Source of the DNA: Pedobacter cryoconitis
Lineage (GTDB): Bacteria > Bacteroidota > Bacteroidia > Sphingobacteriales > Sphingobacteriaceae
NCBI GenBank assembly: GCA_019352875.1
Contig: JAAAFW010000003.1
Location: 1 to 64,000 of the forward strand
DNA: 64,000 nucleotides
Direction: 5' to 3'
The notes below the pieces were generated by a model that was not told the origin of the DNA, did not search any database, and was given only the letters and a program-made list of their open reading frames with translations. Positions 43,781-51,691 of the stretch are shown here, piece by piece (position 1 is the stretch's first letter; every line of letters begins with the position of its first letter). The position numbers were made by a program, and so were the translations under genes.

Positions 43781-45745
43781 ATGCATAAATTCGTAATTTT
43801 TATTTGCTGTATACTTGTCTGTTCTGCAACATATGGTCAGCAAATGGGACCTGGGAATGCTAATTTCAATTCCATCGACAGTAATAGTAAGTTTATCGCA
43901 AAAGCTCTGGAATTTGCTATAATTCCTGAACCTGTATCTCTGGTGCAGTCAAACGGCCATTTCACGTTACCAGAGCAAATCGTAATTCAGGCCCCGGCCG
44001 ACAGCAAAAATATCGTTGATTATTTAAAGACTAGGCTCACTGTTCCTACGGGGAAATACATCTCAGAATCTTCTGGAAATACACCGGGCTCAATTAAACT
44101 TATATTAAACGCACATGAGAACCGCCAGTTGGGAGATGAAGGTTATCAGCTTTCTGTTACGCCTCAGTACATTGTAATTAAGGCAAATAAAAATGCCGGA
44201 CTGTTTTACGGAGTTCAGACGCTGTTGCAGCTTTTCCCGAAAGAGATAGAAAGCAAAGAAGAGGTTGCTGATAAGATATGGACAGTTCCTGCTGTTGAAA
44301 TTACTGACTACCCACGTGTGGCCTGGCGGGGACTCATGTTCGATGTGGCCCGCCATTTTTTCACCAAAGCTGAAGTCAAACAATATATTGATGGGATGGT
44401 GCGCTATAAATTTAACATCCTGCATCTGCATCTGACTGATGATGAAGGCTGGAGGATTGAAATTAAAGGTCTGCCTAAACTTACAGAGGTTGGTGCATGG
44501 AGTGTAAAGAAAACTGGTAATTTCGGATCCTTCTCTCCTCCAGGACCTGACGAACCCCGGACAAATGGCGGCTTTTATACACAGGATGATATCAGAGAAC
44601 TCATCAGTTATGCCAAAGAACGTTTCGTGGAAATTATGCCTGAGATCGATGTTCCTGGACATAGTCTTGCAATTATTGCCTCCTACCCTGAACTTTCCTG
44701 TACCCCTGGTGCGGAAAATTACCGTGTAAGATCGGGTGAAAGAATTATGGATTGGTCCAGGGGCGCCCCTCCTATCGCTTTAGTGGACAATACACTTTGC
44801 CCTGCGAATGAGAAGGTCTATAGCTTTCTGGATACTGTAATAACTCAGGTGGCAGCACTTTTCCCTTTCCCTTATATACATATGGGTGGCGATGAAGCTC
44901 CGATAAACTTCTGGCAAAAAAGTGATGCAGTTAAAGCTTTAATGCAAAAAGAAGGGCTTAAAGATATGCATCAGGTACAGGGCTACTTTGAGAAGAGGGT
45001 ACAGCAAATTGTAGAGTCAAAGGGTAAAAAATTTATGGGATGGGATGAAATCCTGAATGGGAATATTCCGCCCAGCGCTGCAATTATGAGCTGGAGAAAT
45101 GCCAGTTATGGAATTGGGGCATCAAGAAATAAGCGTGAAGTGGTTATGTCACCGCAGGATTTTGTATACCTTGATCTGATGCAGGGTGATCCTATTGTTG
45201 AACCAAAGGTCTATTCCTCAGTTTTGCTTAGCAAAACCTATCAGTTTGATCCGGTACCTGAAGGTGCAGATCCGAAATATATACTTGGCGGTCAAGGCAA
45301 TTTATGGACAGAACAGGTATATAACATGCGTCATGCTGAATATATGACCTGGCCGCGCGGACTGGCAGTTGCTGAATCAGTATGGTCGCCAAAAGCTAAA
45401 AAGAACTGGTCTAATTTCATAGCCAAAACAGAGCAGCATTTTAAAAGAATGGACATCAGTGAGACCAAATATGCAACAAGCATTTTTGAACCCGTATTCA
45501 AATCTAACAGAACTCCTGACGGACAACTGATGGTCGAATTACAAACTGAAATTGATGGATTAGACCTATTTTACTCTTTTGATAATTCATACCCGGATCA
45601 TTTTTATCCGCGTTATACGGAAAAACTTGTGGTTCCGAAAGATGCTGTACAACTTCGCGTCATCTCTTATAAGGGAAAACAGCCTGTAGGCCGGATGATA
45701 ACGATTTCTACAGATGAACTCAATAAAAGAGCAGGTAAAAAATAA
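43781..45745 (+). CDS. Beta-N-acetylhexosaminidase, GH20
   Basis: A 654-residue secreted enzyme (signal peptide about MHKFVIFICCILVCSATYG). The GH20 N-terminal domain (about 48-175) precedes a TIM barrel starting YPRVAWRGLMFDVARHF. The catalytic Asp371-Glu372 pair lies in HMGGDEAPINFW; LHLHLTDDEGWRIEI and VPGHSLAIIASYPEL are further active-site regions. A C-terminal beta-domain (DLFYSFDNSYPDHFYP) occurs in many Bacteroidota members. It removes terminal GlcNAc or GalNAc, probably in peptidoglycan, chitin or glycan turnover in the periplasm. It follows dacB and is followed after 5 nt by truA. Confidence 0.94.
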   Translation: MHKFVIFICCILVCSATYGQQMGPGNANFNSIDSNSKFIAKALEFAIIPEPVSLVQSNGHFTLPEQIVIQAPADSKNIVDYLKTRLTVPTGKYISESSGNTPGSIKLILNAHENRQLGDEGYQLSVTPQYIVIKANKNAGLFYGVQTLLQLFPKEIESKEEVADKIWTVPAVEITDYPRVAWRGLMFDVARHFFTKAEVKQYIDGMVRYKFNILHLHLTDDEGWRIEIKGLPKLTEVGAWSVKKTGNFGSFSPPGPDEPRTNGGFYTQDDIRELISYAKERFVEIMPEIDVPGHSLAIIASYPELSCTPGAENYRVRSGERIMDWSRGAPPIALVDNTLCPANEKVYSFLDTVITQVAALFPFPYIHMGGDEAPINFWQKSDAVKALMQKEGLKDMHQVQGYFEKRVQQIVESKGKKFMGWDEILNGNIPPSAAIMSWRNASYGIGASRNKREVVMSPQDFVYLDLMQGDPIVEPKVYSSVLLSKTYQFDPVPEGADPKYILGGQGNLWTEQVYNMRHAEYMTWPRGLAVAESVWSPKAKKNWSNFIAKTEQHFKRMDISETKYATSIFEPVFKSNRTPDGQLMVELQTEIDGLDLFYSFDNSYPDHFYPRYTEKLVVPKDAVQLRVISYKGKQPVGRMITISTDELNKRAGKK

Positions 45746-45750
45746 AAGAA

Positions 45751-46560
45751 TTGAGATATTTCGTACATATCAGCTATAATGGGCTTACCTATAATGGCTG
45801 GCAAAAACAAGCAAAGGTTCAGAACGTTCAGGGTGTTATAGAAAATGCACTGACGCAAATCTTCAAGAAACCTGTATTTATTAATGGGTGCGGCAGAACG
45901 GATGCACAGGTTCACGCCAGCCAGTTTTTCTTTCATTTCGATCTGGAAGAGCCATGGGACTTTGATCTCATTTTCAGGCTGAATAAGATACTTCCGATGA
46001 ATATCGCAGTTTACGATGTAATCCCGATGGAAGGTACTCCTCACGCCCGGTTTGATGCTGTACAGCGCTCCTATGACTATTTTCTGCATACTTACAAAGA
46101 TCCCTTCCTAAATGGCCTCAGTTCTTATTATCTGCTGCAGGATCTCAGGCTGGATCAGATGAAAGCTGCTGTGGATCTGCTACCCAAATACAAGGACTAC
46201 AGGGCATTCTGCACCAGTCCTGACAAGTATGAGCATACGTTATGTTATGTTCGCTCTGCGAGTCTGCTTATTGATGAAAAGGCTGAAAAAATGCGGTTCA
46301 GAATATCTTCCAACAGGTTTCTGGGTAAAATGATCAGGATTATAATGGGACAATTGCTAAAGATCGGGAAAGGTCAGTTATCGGTAGAAGAATTTGAAAG
46401 CCATCTGATAACCAAACAGACTCCTGAATTAATCCTGCCAGCACATCCTCAGGGGCTTTACCTGTCCAAGGTAACCTATCCGTACCTGGATCTGGCACCT
46501 CGTGTAGACTTTTCTGCAGTATTACAGAAGCAGCAGGATATAACCTGGAAAGCGGTCTGA
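45751..46560 (+). CDS. truA: tRNA pseudouridine(38-40) synthase TruA
   Basis: A 269-residue protein. The N-terminus RYFVHISYNGLTYNGWQKQ is a near-perfect TruA start, and the catalytic Asp is D51 in GCGRTDAQVHA. Later segments include SYDYFLH, KDYRAFC, and FRISSNRFLGKMIRIIMG. It modifies U38-U40 of the tRNA anticodon arm. The start must be TTG 45751, since the protein aligns from there, no in-frame ATG lies upstream, and an in-frame stop lies at 45736. It follows the hexosaminidase stop by 5 nt, so is probably coupled to it. Confidence 0.93.
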   Translation: MRYFVHISYNGLTYNGWQKQAKVQNVQGVIENALTQIFKKPVFINGCGRTDAQVHASQFFFHFDLEEPWDFDLIFRLNKILPMNIAVYDVIPMEGTPHARFDAVQRSYDYFLHTYKDPFLNGLSSYYLLQDLRLDQMKAAVDLLPKYKDYRAFCTSPDKYEHTLCYVRSASLLIDEKAEKMRFRISSNRFLGKMIRIIMGQLLKIGKGQLSVEEFESHLITKQTPELILPAHPQGLYLSKVTYPYLDLAPRVDFSAVLQKQQDITWKAV

Positions 46561-46601
46561 TATATTGACGTACATCTGAGATTTAAAATTATTTAAACCC
46601 T

Positions 46602-46609
46602 TATTTTTG
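46602..46609 (+). promoter_or_regulatory. -7 promoter element of thioesterase gene
   Basis: TATTTTTG fits TAnnTTTG exactly, 15 nt before the ATG, implying a very short leader. No clear -33 element is found. Confidence 0.5.
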
Positions 46610-46624
46610 TCTTAAAATACTGTT

Positions 46625-47023
46625 ATGAATTTCCACACCAGAAAATGGGTCAAACCAGAGGACCTGAATCCTAATGGCAGCTTATTCGGCGGAAGCCTGC
46701 TGCGTTGGATAGATGAAGAAGCAGCAATATACGCCATCGTACAGTTGGGTAACCCGCGGGTGGTAACCAAGTACATTTCTGAAATTAACTTTGTGAGTTC
46801 GGCTAAACAAGGAGATATTATTGAAATGGGTATTACTGCAATCGCATTTGGAAACACCTCTTTGACGATGCGCTGTGAAGTGCGTAATAAGATCACCAGA
46901 AAAAGTATTCTTACAATTGATAAAATGGTCTTTGTAAACGTTGATGAATATGGAAATCCGGTTGCACACGGAAAAACACAAATCAGATTTATTGAAGAAC
47001 AGTTTGCAGCTGAAGATAATTAA
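46625..47023 (+). CDS. Acyl-CoA thioesterase, hotdog fold (YciA-like)
   Basis: A 132-residue hotdog-domain protein. NPNGSLFGGSLLRWIDEEAA is the family-typical helix with the Asp (RWID) used for catalysis; KYISEINFVSSAKQGDIIEM and MRCEVRNKITRKSILTIDKM are hotdog strands. It is cytosolic. It hydrolyses acyl-CoA; chain length is not predictable. It converges with aroK and the two coding ends overlap by 4 nt. Confidence 0.88.
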   Translation: MNFHTRKWVKPEDLNPNGSLFGGSLLRWIDEEAAIYAIVQLGNPRVVTKYISEINFVSSAKQGDIIEMGITAIAFGNTSLTMRCEVRNKITRKSILTIDKMVFVNVDEYGNPVAHGKTQIRFIEEQFAAEDN

Positions 47024-47526
47024 AGTTCTGGTTCGAGCGCCGCTATAACTAAATCGGCTGTCAGGCTGATTCCATTCAATACATGCGCCGCCTGCTGGTA
47101 GTAAGGATTTCTTTCTTCCAGCTTTCCCGCAATAAAGCGAATTAGTTCTTCTTCAGAAAGGCCACTGAGCAATGGTCTTTTATTTATTCCATTCTCCAGT
47201 CTTTTAGCTAACGAAAATGCGTTCATCTGAATGTAGACAGTCGCTCCGTTCTCATTCATCCAGGACATATTATCGTAGAAGCAAGGTGTGCCCCCACCAG
47301 TTGATATCACACAATTAGCTGGATAATGCATTGATTTAAGTGTTTCACTTTCCAGCCTGCGGAAGGAATCCTCTCCATGTTCAGCAAAATAATCAGTGAT
47401 GCTGCAGCCTGCAATTTTCTCCAGATGATGGTCCAGATCTATTAGTTCATAACCTAGTTTGGCCGCCAGTTTTCTGCCAAGGGTGCTTTTACCGCAGCCC
47501 ATAAAACCAATCAGAAAAATTTTCAT
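47020..47526 (-). CDS. aroK: Shikimate kinase
   Basis: A 168-residue P-loop kinase. Walker A is GFMGCGKSTLGRKLA, DLDHHLEK carries the shikimate-contact Asp, FRRLESETL holds the conserved Arg, and STGGGTPCF the Gly-rich loop. RPLLSG includes the LID Arg. It phosphorylates shikimate in aromatic amino acid synthesis. It is the last gene of a three-gene minus-strand operon (DUF1599, DoxX-like, aroK), 12 nt after the DoxX-like gene. Its 3' end overlaps the convergent thioesterase gene by 4 nt, with no room for a separate terminator. Confidence 0.95.
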   Translation of the reverse strand: MKIFLIGFMGCGKSTLGRKLAAKLGYELIDLDHHLEKIAGCSITDYFAEHGEDSFRRLESETLKSMHYPANCVISTGGGTPCFYDNMSWMNENGATVYIQMNAFSLAKRLENGINKRPLLSGLSEEELIRFIAGKLEERNPYYQQAAHVLNGISLTADLVIAALEPEL

Positions 47527-47538
47527 AACCGACTAAGT

Positions 47539-48690
47539 CTATTGTTCGAAATATTTAGTTTTAAGTGTCTCATATGATGGCAGACCGGCATGACTCCATT
47601 TATTAATCACAACGCCATTTTTCATCAGCATTAAACCAGGATTCGATCTGACCATACTTTTTAACGGCACCGCATCTGCATAAAACACTTCTGCCATCAG
47701 CTTATTCTCTTTACTGAACTGATCTGCATCCTGAGCTGAGCTTGATGTCAGTAAAACTGTTCTGACATTAAATTCTTTAGCAGCTTGCGCAGCTATAGTG
47801 TTCATCTCCTGGATCGCCTGTTCATCAGTATCTTTTAAATAATAAGCGACTATAATCAGGTTATAATATGGGTTTTCTATCAGTTCTTTAGTGTAATCTG
47901 TGGAAGAGGCATCACTGATCATCAAATCTTTGATTTTGGCTTCGTAACCCTTTTTCACAAGTTTCTGCGTTGGTTCGCCAACAATCTCCCAGTTGTCATC
48001 TTTCCAGATCTCGGTTTTGAGGTAGTCTTTATCACTCATCTCCTTATTTTCCCCGGTAACCTTATGATGTAATTTATACGTAATAACATATTCATCAGGT
48101 TGAGCCCCGTCAGGAATCCTCATAGCTTCAGGGAGGCTTTGACCTACCTTATATGGCAGAAAATCCAGAACCGGCAAATAAGTATAAGTATAAATGCTAA
48201 AGATCAGTGACAATGCCGTTACACCTATTACCCCCAGCCGCTGTTTCCCTTGATTATCGGTTAGCGCATGAATTTTGTTTCTATTTATAAAAAGATAAAC
48301 TATCAACACCAGTAAGACGAGATCCTTAGAAAAGGATTGCCAAGGTGTCAATGGTATGGCATCACCGAAACAGCCACAAGATGTTACGACTTTAAATGCC
48401 GCAGAGACGAAAGTTAAAAAGGTGAAAAATATAATAATCCCAAGCAATCCTGCTGTGACTTTCCTACTCCAGAATCCGAATAATAACAAAGCCCCTAATA
48501 CGATTTCCAGAATGCATAGAAAAATAGCAATACCAGTGGCAAAGGGAGATAACCAGGGCATATGAAATACATCAAAATACTCCTGCAGCTTATAGCCAAA
48601 ACCAAGAGGGTCATTAGCTTTGATCAGTCCCGAAAAAATAAATAATACCCCTACGAATATTCTGGAAAAGTTAAGTGCGGCTTTCTGCAT
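47539..48690 (-). CDS. BT_3928-type DoxX/MauE membrane protein with thioredoxin-like C-terminal part
   Basis: A 383-residue protein. The N-terminal half has four hydrophobic spans of the DoxX/MauE family (SRIFVGVLFIFSGLIKANDP, FATGIAIFLCILEIVLGALL, VTAGLLGIIIFFTFLTFVSA) and another span near residue 155-170. The C-terminal half looks thioredoxin-like (YNLIIVAYYLKDT, VRTVLLTSSSAQDADQF, VRSNPGLMLMKNGVVINKWS) but has no CxxC. A CGCFGD motif follows the third span. It is a conserved protein of Bacteroidota known by the locus-derived name BT_3928. Function may be in redox or membrane quinone processes, but this is a guess. Confidence 0.78.
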   Translation of the reverse strand: MQKAALNFSRIFVGVLFIFSGLIKANDPLGFGYKLQEYFDVFHMPWLSPFATGIAIFLCILEIVLGALLLFGFWSRKVTAGLLGIIIFFTFLTFVSAAFKVVTSCGCFGDAIPLTPWQSFSKDLVLLVLIVYLFINRNKIHALTDNQGKQRLGVIGVTALSLIFSIYTYTYLPVLDFLPYKVGQSLPEAMRIPDGAQPDEYVITYKLHHKVTGENKEMSDKDYLKTEIWKDDNWEIVGEPTQKLVKKGYEAKIKDLMISDASSTDYTKELIENPYYNLIIVAYYLKDTDEQAIQEMNTIAAQAAKEFNVRTVLLTSSSAQDADQFSKENKLMAEVFYADAVPLKSMVRSNPGLMLMKNGVVINKWSHAGLPSYETLKTKYFEQ

Positions 48691-48718
48691 AATAAGTTAT
48701 TTACCGGAAGAGCCGGTT

Positions 48719-49261
48719 CTATTTGACATCCATTTTAATTAACGCAAAAACAGCATAGTTCAGCATGTCCTGATAATTTGCATTTACACCTTCGGACACG
48801 AGTGTTTCACCCAGGTTATCTTCAATCTGCTTAACACGAAGTATCTTCATCAGGATTAAATCTGTTAGTGAGCTAATTCGCATATCACGCCAGGCTTCTC
48901 CATAATCATGGTTTTTTGCGAACATCAGGTCTTTTGTCTGCTGTACTTTCTGATCATACCTTGCAGCTACATCCTCGTGATCCAGCTCGTAAGAATCGGC
49001 TGCAGTCATGTCTAATTGTATCATAGCAATTACACAGTAATTGACAATCCCGATATACTCCGGAACAATTCCTTCGCCTACCCTGGATACCTTTTTCTCT
49101 TCGAGCGTACGAATGCGCTGAGCTTTGATAAATAACTGATCAGTAAGTGAAGACACACGCAGTATCCGCCAGGCGGTTCCGTAGTCTTTTGTTTTCTGTA
49201 AAAAAAGTGATCTGCATACCGCGATTACGGCGTCGAATTCTTGTGAGGTGTTGATGGCCAA
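48719..49261 (-). CDS. DUF1599 protein with two internal repeats (nucleotide modification-associated domain 1)
   Basis: A 180-residue protein made of two copies of the same motif: KTKDYGTAWRILRVSSLTDQ (about 18-37) and KNHDYGEAWRDMRISSLTDL (about 108-127), each followed by an IxxLEEK- or IEDN-type helix and a NYCVIAMIQL- or NYAVFALIKM-type helix. DUF1599, also called nucleotide modification-associated domain 1, has an unknown exact role. It is cytosolic. It is divergent from folP (53 nt between the start codons) and leads the DoxX-like/aroK operon, a conserved neighbourhood in Bacteroidota. Confidence 0.88.
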   Translation of the reverse strand: MAINTSQEFDAVIAVCRSLFLQKTKDYGTAWRILRVSSLTDQLFIKAQRIRTLEEKKVSRVGEGIVPEYIGIVNYCVIAMIQLDMTAADSYELDHEDVAARYDQKVQQTKDLMFAKNHDYGEAWRDMRISSLTDLILMKILRVKQIEDNLGETLVSEGVNANYQDMLNYAVFALIKMDVK

Positions 49262-49300
49262 AACAATTAAAATATTTAGTTTAAAGCTATTTAAATACTG

Positions 49301-49308
49301 TATTTTTG
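49301..49308 (+). promoter_or_regulatory. -7 promoter element of folP-cdaA operon
   Basis: TATTTTTG is an exact TAnnTTTG match ending 6 nt before ATG 49315. This gives an almost leaderless transcript and argues that the in-frame TTG at 49306, which lies in the box, is not the start. Confidence 0.6.
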
Positions 49309-49314
49309 TTCAAA

Positions 49315-50175
49315 ATGATGGCTAAAGATACGTTTTTAAACCGAAAAATAACACTAAACATCAAAGGTGAACTCTTTGATCTGAGTACGCCCTGCGTGAT
49401 GGGAATCCTCAATCTCACGCCTGATTCATTTTTCGGCGAAAGCAGAATCAGCAGCACAGATGCAGCTTTAAAAAGAGTAGAAACCTGCCTGCTGGAGGGA
49501 GCCCGGTTCATTGATCTGGGCGCATATTCTTCCAGACCAGGGGCAGCCGACGTGAGTACGGATGAAGAATTAAAACGGATTATTCCTGTGATTGAGGCAA
49601 TTGTCAGGGAGTTTCCTCAGGCAAGGTTATCAATTGATACATTCCGGAGCAGAGTTGCAGCTGAAAGTATTCATGCGGGGGCTCATCTAATCAATGATAT
49701 CTCAGGTGGGATGCTGGATAAAGAGATGTTCAATACTGTTGCAGGGCTAGGCGTACCCTATATCCTGATGCACATGAAGGGAACACCCCAGGATATGCAA
49801 AATGCACCTGAGTATTCACATGTAGGTCTTGATGTAATCGGATATTTTGCACAGAAAATAAATGAATTGAAGGCCCTGGGTGTACAGGACATCATTCTTG
49901 ACCCTGGTTTCGGATTCGCAAAAACGCTGGATCATAATTATCAGTTATTGAATTATATGCAAAACCTGGATATTTTTGGTCTCCCGGTATTAACCGGTAT
50001 TTCCCGTAAATCCATGATTTATAAATTACTGGGAACAAAGGCAGAAGACGCACTTAATGGTACCACGGTTATTAATACTATAGCATTGTTAAAAGGAACG
50101 TCCATTCTAAGAGTACATGATGTGCGTGCTGCAATGGAATGTATTCAGCTGGTCGGTAAAATGCAGACCTCATAA
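49315..50175 (+). CDS. folP: Dihydropteroate synthase
   Basis: A 286-residue DHPS (from ATG 49315) with all family blocks: MGILNLTPDSFF, RFIDLGAYSSRPGA, RLSIDTFRSRVAAESIHAGA, INDISGG, YILMHMKGTPQDMQ, DPGFGFAKTLDHNYQLL, and LTGISRKSMIYKLLG. It condenses p-aminobenzoate with dihydropterin pyrophosphate in folate synthesis and is the sulfonamide target. It is in an operon with cdaA, whose start lies 29 nt downstream. A TTG at 49306 is in frame but overlaps the promoter box, so an ATG start is preferred. Confidence 0.94.
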   Translation: MMAKDTFLNRKITLNIKGELFDLSTPCVMGILNLTPDSFFGESRISSTDAALKRVETCLLEGARFIDLGAYSSRPGAADVSTDEELKRIIPVIEAIVREFPQARLSIDTFRSRVAAESIHAGAHLINDISGGMLDKEMFNTVAGLGVPYILMHMKGTPQDMQNAPEYSHVGLDVIGYFAQKINELKALGVQDIILDPGFGFAKTLDHNYQLLNYMQNLDIFGLPVLTGISRKSMIYKLLGTKAEDALNGTTVINTIALLKGTSILRVHDVRAAMECIQLVGKMQTS

Positions 50176-50204
50176 TTTAATCCAAAATACCTAACTTGTC
50201 TGCT

Positions 50205-50996
50205 ATGAAAGGCTTTGACTTTGATTTTTTAACGATCACGGTGACGGATATTGTCGACGTACTTTTCGTTGCTTTCCTGATATATTACACTTATAACCTG
50301 ATTAAAAACACCCTTGCTGTAAATCTGCTGCTGGGTATGTTTATTATCCTCATTCTGTGGTTTGTTGTTGATGCATTGAACATGCGCCTGTTATCTACTA
50401 TCATTAACAAATTTATGAGCGTGGGTATTATTGCGCTTATTGTAATCTTTCAGCCGGAGATCAGGAGATTTCTGCTCATGATCGGAAAAAATACATTTCT
50501 CCAGAAGAATAAAGCCTGGTGGGGATATCTTTTTGGAAGCAAAGATACGGAAAGCGATAATCTGGTAAGGATTAAACCGATTATTGACGCGTGCAAGAGC
50601 ATGAAAAAGACAAGGACGGGAGCACTTATTGTTTTTGTAAAATACTACGATGATCAGCTGTTTGCAAACAGCTGCGAGGTGATTGACTCGAAAATATCAA
50701 AGCGTTTGCTTGAAAGTATTTTCCAAAAAAACAGCCCGCTTCACGATGGTGCCGTCGTGATTTCCGAGAACAAAATAAAGAATGCAAGCTGCATCCTGCC
50801 ATTAACAGATAATGACAAGCTGCCTCCACAATTCGGTCTGAGACACCGTGCCGGGATAGGCATCTCTGAAAGTACAGATGCTGTAGCGGTTATTGTTTCT
50901 GAAGAGACTGGTGAAATCGCCTATGCTAAACAAGGACGCGTAAGAATGAATGTGTCGTTTGGTGAGCTGGAAAAACTGTTGAATAAGGATTTCTAA
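50205..50996 (+). CDS. cdaA: Membrane diadenylate cyclase CdaA
   Basis: A 263-residue protein (from ATG 50205). Three N-terminal membrane spans (ITVTDIVDVLFVAFLIYYTY, AVNLLLGMFIILILWFVVDA, SVGIIALIVIFQPEIRRFLL) are followed by a DAC domain with HDGAVVIS (DGA motif) and RHRAGIGISE (RHR motif). It makes cyclic di-AMP, which controls turgor, potassium and cell-wall balance. In many Bacteroidota it follows folP, as here, unlike Firmicutes where it precedes a regulator and glmM. A very strong hairpin follows the stop. Confidence 0.95.
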   Translation: MKGFDFDFLTITVTDIVDVLFVAFLIYYTYNLIKNTLAVNLLLGMFIILILWFVVDALNMRLLSTIINKFMSVGIIALIVIFQPEIRRFLLMIGKNTFLQKNKAWWGYLFGSKDTESDNLVRIKPIIDACKSMKKTRTGALIVFVKYYDDQLFANSCEVIDSKISKRLLESIFQKNSPLHDGAVVISENKIKNASCILPLTDNDKLPPQFGLRHRAGIGISESTDAVAVIVSEETGEIAYAKQGRVRMNVSFGELEKLLNKDF

Positions 50997-51018
50997 CTCA
51001 GAGATAAAAGGATTCATA

Positions 51019-51068
51019 GTATAAAAAGAAAGGCGGTTCATATTAATGAACCGCCTTTCTTTTTATAC
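51019..51068. terminator. Bidirectional terminator between cdaA and bacilliredoxin gene
   Basis: A perfect 23-bp stem (51019-51041 with 51046-51068) and a 4-nt loop ATTA. A and T runs are in both arms, so it serves both convergent genes. It does not share the conserved core of the hairpin family seen at 20.5-28.6 kb. Confidence 0.92.
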
Positions 51069-51099
51069 TTTTTGTAATAATCAGTCTGCCTGATGCCGA

Positions 51100-51510
51100 T
51101 TAGCAATGCTGATCAAAAGCACCGATTAAGTTATCAGCGATCAATTGAGCATTACGACCTTCAATCTGATGACGCTCGATCATATGAACCAATTTACCGT
51201 CTTTAAATAAAGCCATTGCCGGCGAAGATGGTGGGAAAGGCATCATATAACTTCTTGCACGATCAACTGCATCTTTTTCCATACCAGCGAAAACAGTAAT
51301 CATTTTATCCGGATGTTTTTCATTTGCTGCTGCAAGTCTGGCTGCAGGACGGGCATTTGCTGCTGCACAACCGCATACAGAATTTACCACTACAAACACT
51401 GTTCCTGCTCCAGAAATGGCGTTATCCACATCTTCGGCAGTTTTCATTTCTTCAAAACCAGCAGTGGTTAATTCCGCACGCATTGGTTCTACTAAATATT
51501 CTGGATACAT
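51100..51510 (-). CDS. BrxA/BrxB-family bacilliredoxin
   Basis: A 136-residue thioredoxin-fold protein of the YphP/YqiW family. The CGC motif is C46-G47-C48 in VVVNSVCGCAAANARPA. The start MYPEYLVEPMRAELTTAGFE is family-typical, and HMIERHQIEGRNAQLIADNL is the C-terminal signature. Bacilliredoxins remove low-molecular-weight thiols from S-thiolated proteins. Bacteroidota usually do not make bacillithiol by the Firmicutes route in every species, so the thiol partner is not certain. A full-consensus promoter lies 34-65 nt upstream. Confidence 0.92.
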   Translation of the reverse strand: MYPEYLVEPMRAELTTAGFEEMKTAEDVDNAISGAGTVFVVVNSVCGCAAANARPAARLAAANEKHPDKMITVFAGMEKDAVDRARSYMMPFPPSSPAMALFKDGKLVHMIERHQIEGRNAQLIADNLIGAFDQHC

Positions 51511-51544
51511 ATATATTAAGCTTTAATTTGAGTATTCTTTTATA

Positions 51545-51575
51545 CAAATGTAAGCCCCTGCCTGATAGCATCAAA
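51545..51575 (-). promoter_or_regulatory. Promoter of bacilliredoxin gene
   Basis: On the minus strand TTTG (51575-51572), 19 nt, then TACATTTG (51552-51545): a full match to the Bacteroidota consensus, 34 nt before the ATG. Confidence 0.85.
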
Positions 51576-51635
51576 ACATTCATTCCTGCCCCCGGGGTTT
51601 TTTACCTTCAAATTACTTTGGTTTTATCTCCGGGC

Positions 51636-51675
51636 AAAAAAAAAGCTATTCTCCTTTACAGAAGAATAGCTTTTT
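51636..51675 (-). terminator. Terminator of PUL 3 operon
   Basis: A 13-bp stem AAAAAGCTATTCT / AGAATAGCTTTTT (51640-51652 with 51663-51675), loop of 10 nt. The minus-strand T run lies at the left arm. It is 17 nt past the stop of the glycosidase gene. Confidence 0.8.
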
Positions 51676-51691
51676 CGAGTATTCTGGAACT

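Noticed and set aside
44105..44662. Long antisense ORF (185 codons) inside the GH20 gene
   Set aside because: It lies opposite a well-supported hexosaminidase and has no family features; many such antisense frames occur in this window.
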